This document shows, piece by piece, positions 53,897 to 62,986 of a DNA stretch of 64,000 nucleotides. This DNA comes from Paludisphaera mucosa (GTDB lineage: Bacteria; Planctomycetota; Planctomycetia; Isosphaerales; Isosphaeraceae), in contig NZ_JARRAG010000004.1 of the NCBI RefSeq assembly GCF_029589435.1, forward strand, positions 1-64,000. Direction: 5' to 3'. The notes below the pieces were generated by a model. That model ran no database searches. It had not been told where the DNA came from and worked only from the letters and a program-made list of their open reading frames with translations. Each line of letters starts with the position of its first letter. Position 1 is the first letter of the stretch. Made by a program: the position numbers and the translations under genes.

Positions 53897-56800
53897 GCCG
53901 ACCCACCACCTTCCGAGGGCTGCGAAGCCTCGGCTTCGTCGTCCTGCTGGCCTTCGCGCCGGCCGCGACGACGTGGGCCGCGCCCCCCGATTCGTTCGAG
54001 TCGCTGGCGAGGGAGTACGGCGGCCAGGTCCGGCCCATGCTCGCGAAGTTCTGCCTCGACTGCCACTCGACGGAGGACAAGGAGGGGGACCTCGACCTGG
54101 AGGCCTTCGCCAGGCTCGACGACGTCCGCCACGCCCCCGCGACCTGGCAGAAGGTCGCCGAGATGCTCGACAACGGCGAGATGCCGCCCAAGGAATCGCC
54201 GAAGCCCGAGCCCGCCGAACGGGCGGCGATCCGCGGCTGGGTCGGCCGCTACCTGCGGGCCGAGGCCTTCGCCGACGCCGGCGACCCCGGGCCCGTCGTG
54301 CTCCGGCGGCTCAACAACGCCCAGTACACCTACACCCTCCGCGACCTCACCGGCTTCGACTTCCAGCCGGCCCGCGAGTTCCCCGCCGACAGCGCCGCGG
54401 GCGAGGGATTCACCAACACGGGCGACGCCCTGGTGATGTCCCCCGCCCTGCTCGGCAAGTACCTCGACGCCGCGAAGAAGGTCGCCGCCCACGCCGTCCT
54501 CCTCCCCGACGGCATGCGGTTCGCCCCCGGCGAGACCCGCCGCGACTGGGCCGAGGAACTGCTGGTCGCGATCCGCTCGCTGTACGCCCGCCACGCCGAC
54601 GGCGAAGGCAAGATCGCGTTCGACAAGTACCTGACCGCCGGCCTGGAAGAGCGCGACGCGATCGCCGCGGGCCGGGAGACGTACGACTCGGTCGCACAGC
54701 GACGCGGCCTCAACGCGCGATATTTGAAGGCCCTCGCGGGCGTGCTCGCCGGCGGCGAGCCCTCGCCGGTGCTCGACCCCCTTCGCGCCCGCTGGAAGGC
54801 CGCGAAGCCGGGCGACGTCCCGGCGCTCCTGGCCGAGATCACGGCCTGGCAGGCGGCGCTGACGAAGTTCCAGACGGTGGGGCACATGAAGTCGTGGGTC
54901 GCGGCGATCGACCCCGTGGTCGCGCGTCAGGACCTCCGCTTCAAGCTGCCGGACGTCGGCGACGCCCGCGAGGTCGTCGTCAACCTGGCGGCGGGCGGCG
55001 TCGAGCGGTCGAGCGTCGTGGTCTGGGAGAACCTGCGGATCGCCAGGGCCGGCCGGCCCGACGTGGCGATCCGCGACCTGCGGGCCATCGCCGAGGGGAT
55101 GGCGGCCCGCCGCGAGCAGGTCGTCGCCTCGGCCGCGAAGTGCCTCGAAGCCGCGGCCGAAGCGCTGGCGGCGCCCGCGACCGCCGATCGTGACGCGCTC
55201 GCGCGGAAGCACGAGGTCGACCCCGAGATCCTCGGCGCGTGGCTCGCCTGCCTGGGGATCGGCCCGAACGCCCCGACCAAGCTCGAGCTGTTCACGGAGC
55301 GCATGCAGGACGTCGGCGGCTTCGACTTCGTCAAGGGCTGGGGTTCGTCCGAGACGCCCCTCGCGGTCGCCAACGCCTCGAAAGAGACCGTGCACATCCC
55401 CGGCGAGCTGAAGGGCCGCGGCGTGGCCGTGCACCCCTCGCCGACCCTCCGCGCCGGGGCGGGCTGGGCCTGTCCGGTCGCCGGCGAATATCGGATCAAC
55501 GCTCAGATCCAGCACGTCCACCCCGCCTGCGGCAACGGCACCACCTGGCGGCTGGAATTGCGCCGGGGCGCTGTGCGGATCGCCCTCGCGGACGGCGTCG
55601 CGGTGGGACCGACGCCGGCGAAGGCCGGTCCGTTCGGGCCCATCGCGTTGAACCCCGGCGACCTGATCGCGCTGGCGGTCAGCCCTCGCGACGGCAACCA
55701 TTCGTGCGACCTGACGGCCGTCGACCTGACCGTGACGGCCGCCGGCGAGGGAGGACGGAAGTGGGACCTGGCGGCGGACGTCTCGGGCGACGCCATGGCG
55801 GCCAACCCGCACGCCGACGGCTTCGGCAACGCCGCCGTCTGGTCGTTCTTCCGCGAGCCCGACGCCGACTCCGGCGGCCTGGCCTTGCCGGCCGGCTCGC
55901 TCCTGGCCCGCTGGCTGGCGACCCCCGAGCCGACCGAGCGTGCGGCGATCGCCGGGCGGCTCCAGAAGCTCCTGGCCTCCGGTCCCGCCGGGGCCGCCGC
56001 CGCCGATGTGGCCCTCTACCGCGGCTTGACGACGCCCGGCGGCCCGATCATCCCTGCGCAGCCGTCGGGCGGCCCCATCCCCGCCGACTCGACCTGGGGC
56101 CTCGACCCCGCGACGTTTGGACCGACCGCCGTCGCGGCCGGGATCGGCGTCGGGGACCTGGCCGTGCGCAGCCCGTCGACCGTGGCGATCCGGATTCCCG
56201 CCGAGCTGGCCGCGGGCGCCGAGCTGATGGGCTCGGCGGTGGCCCGGCCCGTTGAGGGGGGCGACGATTTCGTCCAGCTTCGGATCACGACCGGCGCGCC
56301 GGCGAACGTCCCCGGGCTGCGGCCCGACGCCCCCGTCCTGGTCGTCCCCGGGGGCACGGCCGAGACCCGGCTGAAGGCCGCCTTCGCCGAGTTCCGCGCC
56401 TGGTTCCCGCCCGCCGTCTGCTACGAGAAGATCGTCCCCGTCGACGAGGTCGTGACCCTGACCCTCTTCCACCGCGAGGACGAGCCCCTGCGCCGGCTGC
56501 TGCTCGACGACGCCGAGGCCGCGCGGCTCGATCGCCTCTGGGTCGAGTTGCACTTCGTCACCCAGGACGCCCTGACCCAGGTCGGCGCCTTCAACCAGCT
56601 CATGGAGTATGCGACGCAGGACAGCGACCCGCGGCTGTTTGAGCCCTTCCGCAAGCCGATCCACGAACGCGCCGAGGCCTTCCGCAAGGAGCTGATCGCC
56701 GCCGAGCCCCGCCAGCTCGACGCCCTGATCGCGTTCGCGTCGCAGGCCTATCGCCGGCCGACGACCGACCGCGAGGCGCAGGAACTTCGCGAGCTGTACG

Positions 56801-57972
56801 CCCGCCTTCGGGCCGAGGAACTCCCGCACGACGAGGCCTTCCGCCTGACCCTGGCCCGCATCTTGATGGCCCCGAACTTCCTGTACCGACTGGAAAAGGC
56901 CCCCGTCGGCGTCAAGTCGGCGTCGGCCTCCGACTGGGAGCTGGCCAGCCGCCTGAGCTACTTCCTCACCTCGTCGGCCCCCGACGCCGCGCTTCGCGAG
57001 GCTGCCGCGGCCGGGAAGCTCCGCGACCCCGACGTCCTTGCGGCCCAGGCGAAGCGCCTGATGCAATCGCCCGACGTGCGTCGCCTGGCCGAGGAGTTCG
57101 CCTGCCAGTGGCTGCACATCTACGACTTCGACACCCTGGACGAGAAGAGCGAGCGGCACTTCCCGACGTTCGCCGCCCTCAAGGGGGCGATGTACGAGGA
57201 GGCGATCCTCTTCTTCGCCGACCTCTTCCGCAACGACGCCCCGGTGCTCTCGATCTACGACGCCGATCACACGTTCCTGAACCAGGCGCTCGCCGAGCAT
57301 TACCAGATCCCGGGCGTGACGGGCCCCGAATGGCGGCGCGTCGACGGCGTCCGGAAGCACGGCCGGGGCGGGATCCTGGGGCTAGCCGCGACGCTCGCCC
57401 AGCAGTCGGGGGCCTCGCGGACCAGCCCGATCCTCCGCGGAAACTGGGTGACGGAGGTTCTCCTCGGCGAGCGCACGCCCAAGCCCCCGAAGAACGTGCC
57501 GATCCTTCCCGACGACGAGGCCTCGGGCGGCGGGCTCTCGGTCCGCCAGCTCGTCGAGAAGCACACGAAGGACATCCGCTGCGCCGGGTGCCACGCCAAG
57601 ATGGACCCCTACGGCTTCTCGCTCGAGGCCTACGACGCCATCGGCCGGTTCCGCGACAAGGACGCCGCCGGCCAGCCGATCGACGCCCACGCCAAGCTCC
57701 CCGACGGCTCCGAGGTCGACGGCGGCGATGGGCTTCGCTCCCATTTGCTCACGAAGCGTCGCGAGGCCGTCGAGCGCCAGTTCTGCAAGAAGCTCCTCGG
57801 CTACGCGCTGGGGAGGGGCCTGATGCTGACCGACGAGCCCTTGCTCGACGAGATGCGGCTCAGGCTCGAATCGGAAGGCCACCGGGTCTCGTCGGCCGTC
57901 GACGCGATCGTCCGCAGCCGCCAGTTCCGCGAGGTCCGCGGGGCCTCGCCGGTCCTCGCTGAGGCCCGCTGA
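53893..57972 (+). CDS. DUF1592-type planctomycete dihaem protein (DUF1587/1592/1588/1585)
   Basis: 1359 residues from the ATG at 53893. Signal peptide 1-30 (LGFVVLLAFAPAATTWAA). The first haem motif is C54-L-D-C57-H58 (MLAKFCLDCHST), with a cytochrome-like domain reaching EMPPKESPKPEPAERAAIRGW. DUF1587 follows (LRRLNNAQYTYTLRDLTG), then a long middle part. The second haem motif is C1230-A-G-C1233-H1234 in DIRCAGCHAKMDPYGF (DUF1588), preceded by ASRTSPILRGNWV; DUF1585 ends the protein. It is longer than typical members (about 800 residues) because of a large middle section, including a beta-sandwich at about 490-620 (GVAVHPSPTLRAGAGWACPV). Paired DUF1592/DUF1552 proteins are periplasmic with unknown reaction. 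Confidence 0.92.
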   Translation: MSRPTTFRGLRSLGFVVLLAFAPAATTWAAPPDSFESLAREYGGQVRPMLAKFCLDCHSTEDKEGDLDLEAFARLDDVRHAPATWQKVAEMLDNGEMPPKESPKPEPAERAAIRGWVGRYLRAEAFADAGDPGPVVLRRLNNAQYTYTLRDLTGFDFQPAREFPADSAAGEGFTNTGDALVMSPALLGKYLDAAKKVAAHAVLLPDGMRFAPGETRRDWAEELLVAIRSLYARHADGEGKIAFDKYLTAGLEERDAIAAGRETYDSVAQRRGLNARYLKALAGVLAGGEPSPVLDPLRARWKAAKPGDVPALLAEITAWQAALTKFQTVGHMKSWVAAIDPVVARQDLRFKLPDVGDAREVVVNLAAGGVERSSVVVWENLRIARAGRPDVAIRDLRAIAEGMAARREQVVASAAKCLEAAAEALAAPATADRDALARKHEVDPEILGAWLACLGIGPNAPTKLELFTERMQDVGGFDFVKGWGSSETPLAVANASKETVHIPGELKGRGVAVHPSPTLRAGAGWACPVAGEYRINAQIQHVHPACGNGTTWRLELRRGAVRIALADGVAVGPTPAKAGPFGPIALNPGDLIALAVSPRDGNHSCDLTAVDLTVTAAGEGGRKWDLAADVSGDAMAANPHADGFGNAAVWSFFREPDADSGGLALPAGSLLARWLATPEPTERAAIAGRLQKLLASGPAGAAAADVALYRGLTTPGGPIIPAQPSGGPIPADSTWGLDPATFGPTAVAAGIGVGDLAVRSPSTVAIRIPAELAAGAELMGSAVARPVEGGDDFVQLRITTGAPANVPGLRPDAPVLVVPGGTAETRLKAAFAEFRAWFPPAVCYEKIVPVDEVVTLTLFHREDEPLRRLLLDDAEAARLDRLWVELHFVTQDALTQVGAFNQLMEYATQDSDPRLFEPFRKPIHERAEAFRKELIAAEPRQLDALIAFASQAYRRPTTDREAQELRELYARLRAEELPHDEAFRLTLARILMAPNFLYRLEKAPVGVKSASASDWELASRLSYFLTSSAPDAALREAAAAGKLRDPDVLAAQAKRLMQSPDVRRLAEEFACQWLHIYDFDTLDEKSERHFPTFAALKGAMYEEAILFFADLFRNDAPVLSIYDADHTFLNQALAEHYQIPGVTGPEWRRVDGVRKHGRGGILGLAATLAQQSGASRTSPILRGNWVTEVLLGERTPKPPKNVPILPDDEASGGGLSVRQLVEKHTKDIRCAGCHAKMDPYGFSLEAYDAIGRFRDKDAAGQPIDAHAKLPDGSEVDGGDGLRSHLLTKRREAVERQFCKKLLGYALGRGLMLTDEPLLDEMRLRLESEGHRVSSAVDAIVRSRQFREVRGASPVLAEAR

Positions 57973-58028
57973 CGGGCCTCGCCTTCCCCGTTCGCTCCAC
58001 TCCATCCTTCCGACCATCGAGGTGACCC

Positions 58029-59336
58029 ATGCCGACCCCCGAGCTGTCCCGCCGCACCTTCCTGCGAGGCGTGGGCGTCACGATGTCGCTGCCGTGGCTC
58101 GAGTCGCACAACGTCTGGGGCGTCGAGTCGCCGTCGACCCACCCGGCCAGCGACCCGCCGGTGCGGGTGGGCGTGCTTTTCGCCGGCAACGGCTTCCACG
58201 GCAAGGAATGGTGGGCGAAGGGGAAGGGCCGCGACATGGAGCTGGGCGGCGTGCTCGCGCCGCTGCACGACTTCCGCGAGAAGCTCGTCTTCATCAAGGG
58301 CCTCTACAACGAGGAGGCCCTGAAGGGCAACATCCACAGCTCGCAGACCGGCAACCTGCTGTCGGGCGCGCCGCTGGCCTCGGGGGGCGAGATCCGCTCC
58401 GGCACCAGCTTCGACCAGCTCCTCGCCCAGAAGCACGCCGGGTCCACCAAGGTCCCCAGCCTGGTGCTCGGCTGCGAACAGCCTAACCCGTCGGTCCATA
58501 AAAACTACTCGATGCTTTACAGCTCGCACATCTCGTGGACGTCGCCGACGAGCCCGACGCCGCTGGAGCTGTTCCCCGCCCTGGCGTTCGACCGCCTGTT
58601 CAAGGACGAGGCCGCCAAGGGGGACAAGAGCGTCCTCGACGCCGTGCTCGCCGACGCCCAGGACTTCCGCCGCGACGTCAGCCTGTCCGACCGCCGCAAG
58701 CTCGACGAGTACCTGGAGTCCGTCCGCGAGGTCGAGCAGCGCATCGAGCGCGCCGGCGACCGCGGCGAGCTGCAGGGCTGGAAGCCGACCCTGGCGAAGC
58801 CCAACGTCCCCCGCCCCGCCGACGGCGTCCCCCAGGACATCGGCGAGCACATGAAGCTGATGTGCGACATCCTCGTCCTCGGCTTCCAGACCGACGCCAC
58901 CCGCGTCACCACGCTGAAGCTGAACAACGACCACAGCTCGCTGCGCTTCCCCCAGCTCGGCGTGGATTACATGATCCACCACCTGCTCTCGCACACCGAC
59001 ACGGCCGACTGGCTGAAGGTCAACCAGCTCTTCACCGGCCAGCTCGCCTACATCGCCCGCAAGCTCGACGCGATCCAGGAGGGCGAGCGCACCGCCCTGG
59101 ACAACTCGATGCTGATGATGTGCTCCAGCATGCTCTCGGGCGGGACCCACGACGCCACCCAGCTCCCGGTGATCCTCGTCGGCGGCGGAGGCGGCAAGCT
59201 GCAAGGCGGCCGGGTGCTCGACTACCTCAAGGCTCCCAACCGCAAGATGTGCAGCCTCTACCTGTCGATGCTCGACAAGGCCGGCCTGCACCTCGACGCC
59301 TTCGGCGATTCGAAGGAGGCGCTCACCGACGTCTGA
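58029..59336 (+). CDS. DUF1552 family protein, Tat-exported
   Basis: 435 residues from the ATG at 58029. The N terminus LSRRTFLRGVGVTMSLPWLE is a twin-arginine signal. Family landmarks: RVGVLFAGNGFHGKEWW, LVFIKGLYNEEAL, IHSSQTGNLLSGAP, SLVLGCEQPNPSVHKNYSML, and the C-terminal TALDNSMLMMCSSMLSGGTH with VGGGGGKLQGGRVLDY. DUF1552 proteins are sulfatase/phosphatase-like in outline but without assigned activity, and occur as partners of DUF1592 proteins exactly as here (56 bp downstream of one). Confidence 0.93.
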   Translation: MPTPELSRRTFLRGVGVTMSLPWLESHNVWGVESPSTHPASDPPVRVGVLFAGNGFHGKEWWAKGKGRDMELGGVLAPLHDFREKLVFIKGLYNEEALKGNIHSSQTGNLLSGAPLASGGEIRSGTSFDQLLAQKHAGSTKVPSLVLGCEQPNPSVHKNYSMLYSSHISWTSPTSPTPLELFPALAFDRLFKDEAAKGDKSVLDAVLADAQDFRRDVSLSDRRKLDEYLESVREVEQRIERAGDRGELQGWKPTLAKPNVPRPADGVPQDIGEHMKLMCDILVLGFQTDATRVTTLKLNNDHSSLRFPQLGVDYMIHHLLSHTDTADWLKVNQLFTGQLAYIARKLDAIQEGERTALDNSMLMMCSSMLSGGTHDATQLPVILVGGGGGKLQGGRVLDYLKAPNRKMCSLYLSMLDKAGLHLDAFGDSKEALTDV

Positions 59337-59365
59337 CCTTCTGAAGAGTCCGGACGCAGCGCCGA

Positions 59366-59692
59366 TCAGAAGAGGTCGGCGTGCGTCCCGGTCCGGTGGA
59401 AGACGACCTCGGTCGGCGAGAGTTCGTAGATCAGGATCCAGTCGGGCTCGACGTGGCAGTCTCGACAGCCCTTCCACGGGCCGCTGAGAGCGTGATCGAC
59501 GCGGCTGCGGTCAAGGGGACGCCGCTCGATGATGGCGGCCATGACGGCACGCAGCTTGGCCATGTCCTTGCCGCGGCTCTCCAGCAGGCGCACATCCCGC
59601 TTGAAACGAACGGCAAGGCTCGGCGTCAGGGGCGGTCGCGGGGCCGGCGTCGGCTCGTCTTCGCGACGATCGGCCTTCCGCCTTCGCGCCAT
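59366..59692 (-). CDS. YafQ/RelE-type mRNA interferase toxin
   Basis: 108 residues from the ATG at 59692. An arginine-rich leader (MARRRKADRRED) precedes the RelE fold at about 22-108. YafQ signature residues are present: LSGPWKGCRDCHVEPDWILI (His, Asp, Trp) and RTGTHADLF at the C terminus (Arg, His, Phe), so it should be active. It starts 3 bp after the antitoxin stop, in the usual antitoxin-first order. The leader is longer than in E. coli YafQ. Confidence 0.88.
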   Translation of the reverse strand: MARRRKADRREDEPTPAPRPPLTPSLAVRFKRDVRLLESRGKDMAKLRAVMAAIIERRPLDRSRVDHALSGPWKGCRDCHVEPDWILIYELSPTEVVFHRTGTHADLF

Positions 59693-59695
59693 GGA

Positions 59696-60016
59696 TCAAA
59701 TTCCGAGGTCGGCGAACATCTCTTCCGCGCTTTCATAGCGGGTCACGTTCTTGCCCGCCCGGGCGTCCTCGATGGTCCGCCGCGTCACCTCGTTGAAGTC
59801 GGGCTCGTCGGGGAGCGGACCGGCCTTGTCGGTGCGCGCCCTGGCCCGGAGCTGGGTCAGGCGCACCAACTGGTCCGCGAGCGTCTCGCCCTTCTTCCGC
59901 CGGACGGTCTTGGGGCGCATCGAGGCCAGCGACGCGACTACCTCGTCCGGCAGGCGGTCGAGGATCGAGTCGAGCAGGACGTCGAGCGCCGGGATCTCTT
60001 CGTGGATGGTGGCCAT
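59696..60016 (-). CDS. RelB/DinJ-like antitoxin
   Basis: 106 residues from the ATG at 60016 (MATIHEEIPALDVLLDSILD). The N-terminal part is helical (LPDEVVASLASMRPKTVRRK) and the C terminus ends NVTRYESAEEMFADLGI, a toxin-wrapping tail often seen in antitoxins paired with YafQ/RelE toxins. An N-terminal DNA-binding fold is not clearly recognisable, so the exact antitoxin family is uncertain. It lies directly upstream of the toxin gene and is probably cotranslated with it. Confidence 0.75.
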   Translation of the reverse strand: MATIHEEIPALDVLLDSILDRLPDEVVASLASMRPKTVRRKKGETLADQLVRLTQLRARARTDKAGPLPDEPDFNEVTRRTIEDARAGKNVTRYESAEEMFADLGI

Positions 60017-60069
60017 GCCTGAATCATATCCTGAGCCTGGAGCTTCGGGGAGCCTCATTCCGGCGTCGG

Positions 60070-61653
60070 TCAGAAGAGGAATTGGAGCCGCGCCCAGTAC
60101 AGCTCGCTATTGAGATAGTACCGGCCCGGTTCGAAGACGACCGGGCTGCCGAACTCGGTGTGCTGCCAGTCGAGGTAGACCTTCAGGTACGAGTTGATGT
60201 ACCAGTTGAAGCCCAGGTCGAGGACGCCGGCGTCGTTGGACCAGAGGTTGGGATCGGCCAGTCCGGAGGTGAAGACCTGGCCGCCCAGGTGCAGGGTGGA
60301 GTAGCGGGCCGCCAGCTCGACCGCGCCGAGGCCGAATTCTCCCCGCTTGAGGTTGAACGGCTTGCGGATCTGGATCGGGGCCCGCCGGGTGACGTTCTCG
60401 CCGGTCAGGAAGAAGCCGGCCTGCACATAGTAGGCGTCGACCGGGACGTCGACCCGCGTGGTGGTCGGGCCGGCGCCCGGCAGGTAGTTGACGAACCCGC
60501 GGTCCCACTCGGCGAGCAGCGAAAGCCGCTTGTAGAACCAGGCGGCGTGCAACGAGCCCATCGCGCGCATGCCGTCCTCGCGGACGTTGTTGTTGAAGGA
60601 GAGGAACGCCGGCGAGGCCGTGGAGGCTCCCGACCCCTGCGACGCATTGACCGAGGTCCGAAGCGCGAGCGGGGCCTGGGTCGCCGCCTGGTTGCCGACC
60701 TCGGTCGAGCCGCCGATGTTGAGGTAATTCAAGAAGGGAAGCCGCTCCGAGTGGCGGAACGGGCGGGCGTTGAGGAAGCCCACGAAATTGGGCTCGTCGT
60801 TGAGGTCCTCGAACGAGTTGCGCTGGCCGTTGAAGGCCCCGGCGGCGTAGTCGATCTGATCGTCCCGCAACGTGCCCCAGGCCATGGCGCCGATCTCGCG
60901 GATGTTGCTGAAATTGATGGCGAAGACCGAGCGTTCGGGCGAGATCAGGTCGTAGTTCGGGACGGCGTAGAACTCATAGGTGAACGGGACGCGATAGCGG
61001 CCGATCTTGAGCATGAGCCGGTCTTCGTCGAGCACCTTGAGGTTCACGAGCGCGTCGCGAAGCTCGAATCCCGAGAGGCCCCGCTGGAAGGAGGCCAGGA
61101 ACTCGAGCTTCTTGGTCATGCGGCCGTTGAAGGTCCAGATCTGGCGGGGGATGAAGAAGCCGTTGTGGACCGTGCCCTGCCCCGTATGGTCGAAAAGCCG
61201 GTAGTCGACCTGCGTCTCGTTGTGGAACTGGAGCTGGAACTCGTCGTCGTCGCTGCTCAGCTCGAAACCCTGGCCGAGGTAAGCCTTCAGCGGCAGTCGA
61301 CGCTTCGATCCCCGCGTATTGGTCGTGACGCCCGTCTCGCCGACCCGGAACGTCGGCGCCCCCTGGGTGGGATCGGCCGGTCCGTCATTCGCGGCCGGCG
61401 CCGGATCCGCGGCCGTCCCGGACGCGACCGTCGACGCGCCGCCAGTTCCCTTCGCCTCCGCGATGGAACGCATCTGATCGCGCAGCGTGCGATTCTCCTC
61501 CTCCAGCGCCTTCAGCCGCTTCTCGAACTGCTGGAGGATCTCCCCGGCCGTCGGAGGGGCCTCCTGGCCGCGTACGGTCGCCGCGCCCAGGCACAGGACG
61601 AGCCCCAGGGCGACCCAACGGCCCGATCGGAATTTGATCGCTGGACACGTCAT
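60070..61653 (-). CDS. Phosphate-selective porin O/P family outer membrane protein
   Basis: 527 residues from the ATG at 61653, chosen because AGGA lies seven bases upstream and the signal peptide (RWVALGLVLCLGAATVRG) starts at once; an in-frame start at 61782 is less likely. After the signal comes a short coiled coil (EILQQFEKRLKALEEENRTL), a typical periplasmic trimerisation segment, then a 16-strand porin-like barrel with alternating strands ending YYLNSELYWARLQFLF, the terminal Phe expected for outer-membrane insertion. Family marks include KIGRYRVPFTYEFY and RYSTLHLGGQVF. It would form a channel for anions such as phosphate. Confidence 0.9.
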   Translation of the reverse strand: MTCPAIKFRSGRWVALGLVLCLGAATVRGQEAPPTAGEILQQFEKRLKALEEENRTLRDQMRSIAEAKGTGGASTVASGTAADPAPAANDGPADPTQGAPTFRVGETGVTTNTRGSKRRLPLKAYLGQGFELSSDDDEFQLQFHNETQVDYRLFDHTGQGTVHNGFFIPRQIWTFNGRMTKKLEFLASFQRGLSGFELRDALVNLKVLDEDRLMLKIGRYRVPFTYEFYAVPNYDLISPERSVFAINFSNIREIGAMAWGTLRDDQIDYAAGAFNGQRNSFEDLNDEPNFVGFLNARPFRHSERLPFLNYLNIGGSTEVGNQAATQAPLALRTSVNASQGSGASTASPAFLSFNNNVREDGMRAMGSLHAAWFYKRLSLLAEWDRGFVNYLPGAGPTTTRVDVPVDAYYVQAGFFLTGENVTRRAPIQIRKPFNLKRGEFGLGAVELAARYSTLHLGGQVFTSGLADPNLWSNDAGVLDLGFNWYINSYLKVYLDWQHTEFGSPVVFEPGRYYLNSELYWARLQFLF

Positions 61654-61715
61654 GGACCATCCTGACCGTCGACTCGCATTCCGCTTCGTACGGTCGCCCG
61701 CGCGGGAGATCGGAT

Positions 61716-61925
61716 TCAAAGCCCGAGTTGAAGTAAAACGACCGCGGCGAGCGCGGCCAGAACGAGCCCGACCCCGAAACACGCCGTCGCCAGGGCCTGG
61801 GCCGCGAGGCCGGCCGATCTGTGATGCTTCGGGCAGCTACGGGCGGCGCGTTGCTTGAGGACGATGCCCGCAGCGGTCGCGAAGAACAGGACCGAGAGAA
61901 GGGCGAGCGCCAGGGTCGGGTTCAT
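61716..61925 (-). CDS. Small two-TM membrane protein
   Basis: 69 residues from the ATG at 61925, with GGAAGG six bases upstream. Two hydrophobic helices (LALALLSVLFFATAAGIVL and ACFGVGLVLAALAAVVLLQL) joined by a basic loop RAARSCPKHHRS containing Cys, Lys and His. No family recognised. It lies upstream of the porin gene on the same strand and may be cotranscribed with it. Confidence 0.7.
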   Translation of the reverse strand: MNPTLALALLSVLFFATAAGIVLKQRAARSCPKHHRSAGLAAQALATACFGVGLVLAALAAVVLLQLGL

Positions 61926-62040
61926 CTTCGGCCTTCCTGGCCCTCGGGGCGAATGCTCTCACGGCGACGTGAGCGGGGCGGAGAGACGCCGAGCCGGCCG
62001 TCATGGGCGGCCCGGCGATCGCCGGACGGCGAGTCTTTCG

Positions 62041-62985
62041 TCAGGCCGCCAGCTCGGCCTGGGCGGCGAGTTGTTCGAGGGCCTCGCGGAGCGCGGCGGC
62101 CAGCAGGGCGTCGTCGACCCCCTTGCGGTTCTCGACGGTGATCTTGCAGCCGGCGGCGCGAAGGGTCCGGGTGGTCGGCGCCTTGTCGCCGCGGCGGGCC
62201 CCCCTGCCCTTGCCGACCGTGGAAGGCGTCCGGCGTGCGGCGACGCGGACGGCCTCGACGGCCTCGGCGCGGCTGAGGCCCTCGCTGACGACCCGCTCAG
62301 CGAGGTCGCGCTGGATGGCGGGGTCCTGGATCTTGCCGATCTCGTAGGCGGTCCCCGGCGGCAGCGTCCCCTCCTCGACCCGGCCCTGGACGGGCTCGGG
62401 CAGGTGCAGCAGCGCCAACGCCCGCACGACGGTCGGCTGCGCCACGCCGAGGGCCTTGGCCGTCTGGTTGCCGGACCAGCCGTTGCGATCCATCAGGGCG
62501 CGGAACGCCTTCGCCTGCTCGATGGGCCGCAGGTCTTCGCGCAGGCAATTCTCGATCAATTGCAGCTCCCGCAGCTCGCCCTCGTCGATCGGTCCCTCCG
62601 AGACCACGCACGAGAGCGAGGCCAGGCCGGCGAGACCCGCCGCGCGCCAGCGGCGTTCGCCGCAGACGACGACGTAGCGATCCTGCGCCTCATCCCAGCG
62701 CACACGGATGGGCTGGAGCTGCCCTCGCGTCTTGAGCGATTCGGCGAGCCGGGCGAGGGCGTCGGGCTCGAACTCCTCGCGGGGCTGGTCGGGGTCGGGC
62801 ACGATCTTGTCGACCGGGATCTCGACGGCGTTCTTGCTCTTGGCCACCCCCTGCCAGCGGCTGGGGACGCTGGAGGTCTTGGCTTCCATCCGGGCCTCGA
62901 ACGAGCCCATCTTGGGCCGCCCGGCCCCCATGCTCTCGGCGATGTTGGCGCCGCCGGCCTTCAGCAGTTCGTCCAGCTTTCCCAT
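62041..62985 (-). CDS. parB: Chromosome/plasmid partition protein ParB
   Basis: 314 residues from the ATG at 62985, one base after the parA stop. The ParB/Spo0J nuclease-like domain starts EIPVDKIVPDPDQPREEFEP and includes CGERRWRAAGLAGL (the CTP-binding GERR motif) and ELQLIENCLREDLRPIEQAKA. An HTH follows (WSGNQTAKALGVAQPTVVRA). The C-terminal dimer region is at about 285-314. ParB loads on parS sites and works with ParA to segregate DNA. Candidate binding palindromes lie upstream of parA. Confidence 0.94.
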   Translation of the reverse strand: MGKLDELLKAGGANIAESMGAGRPKMGSFEARMEAKTSSVPSRWQGVAKSKNAVEIPVDKIVPDPDQPREEFEPDALARLAESLKTRGQLQPIRVRWDEAQDRYVVVCGERRWRAAGLAGLASLSCVVSEGPIDEGELRELQLIENCLREDLRPIEQAKAFRALMDRNGWSGNQTAKALGVAQPTVVRALALLHLPEPVQGRVEEGTLPPGTAYEIGKIQDPAIQRDLAERVVSEGLSRAEAVEAVRVAARRTPSTVGKGRGARRGDKAPTTRTLRAAGCKITVENRKGVDDALLAAALREALEQLAAQAELAA

Positions 62986-62986
62986 G

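Noticed and set aside
53866-57360. Minus-strand open frame of 1164 codons
   Set aside because: Shadow of the DUF1592 gene caused by high G+C; no signal, domain or ribosome site, whereas the plus-strand frame carries two haem motifs.
59338-59372. Terminator between DUF1552 and toxin genes (CTTCTGA ... TCAGAAG)
   Set aside because: Arms of only 7 bp with a 21-nt loop and no T-run; too weak to call.
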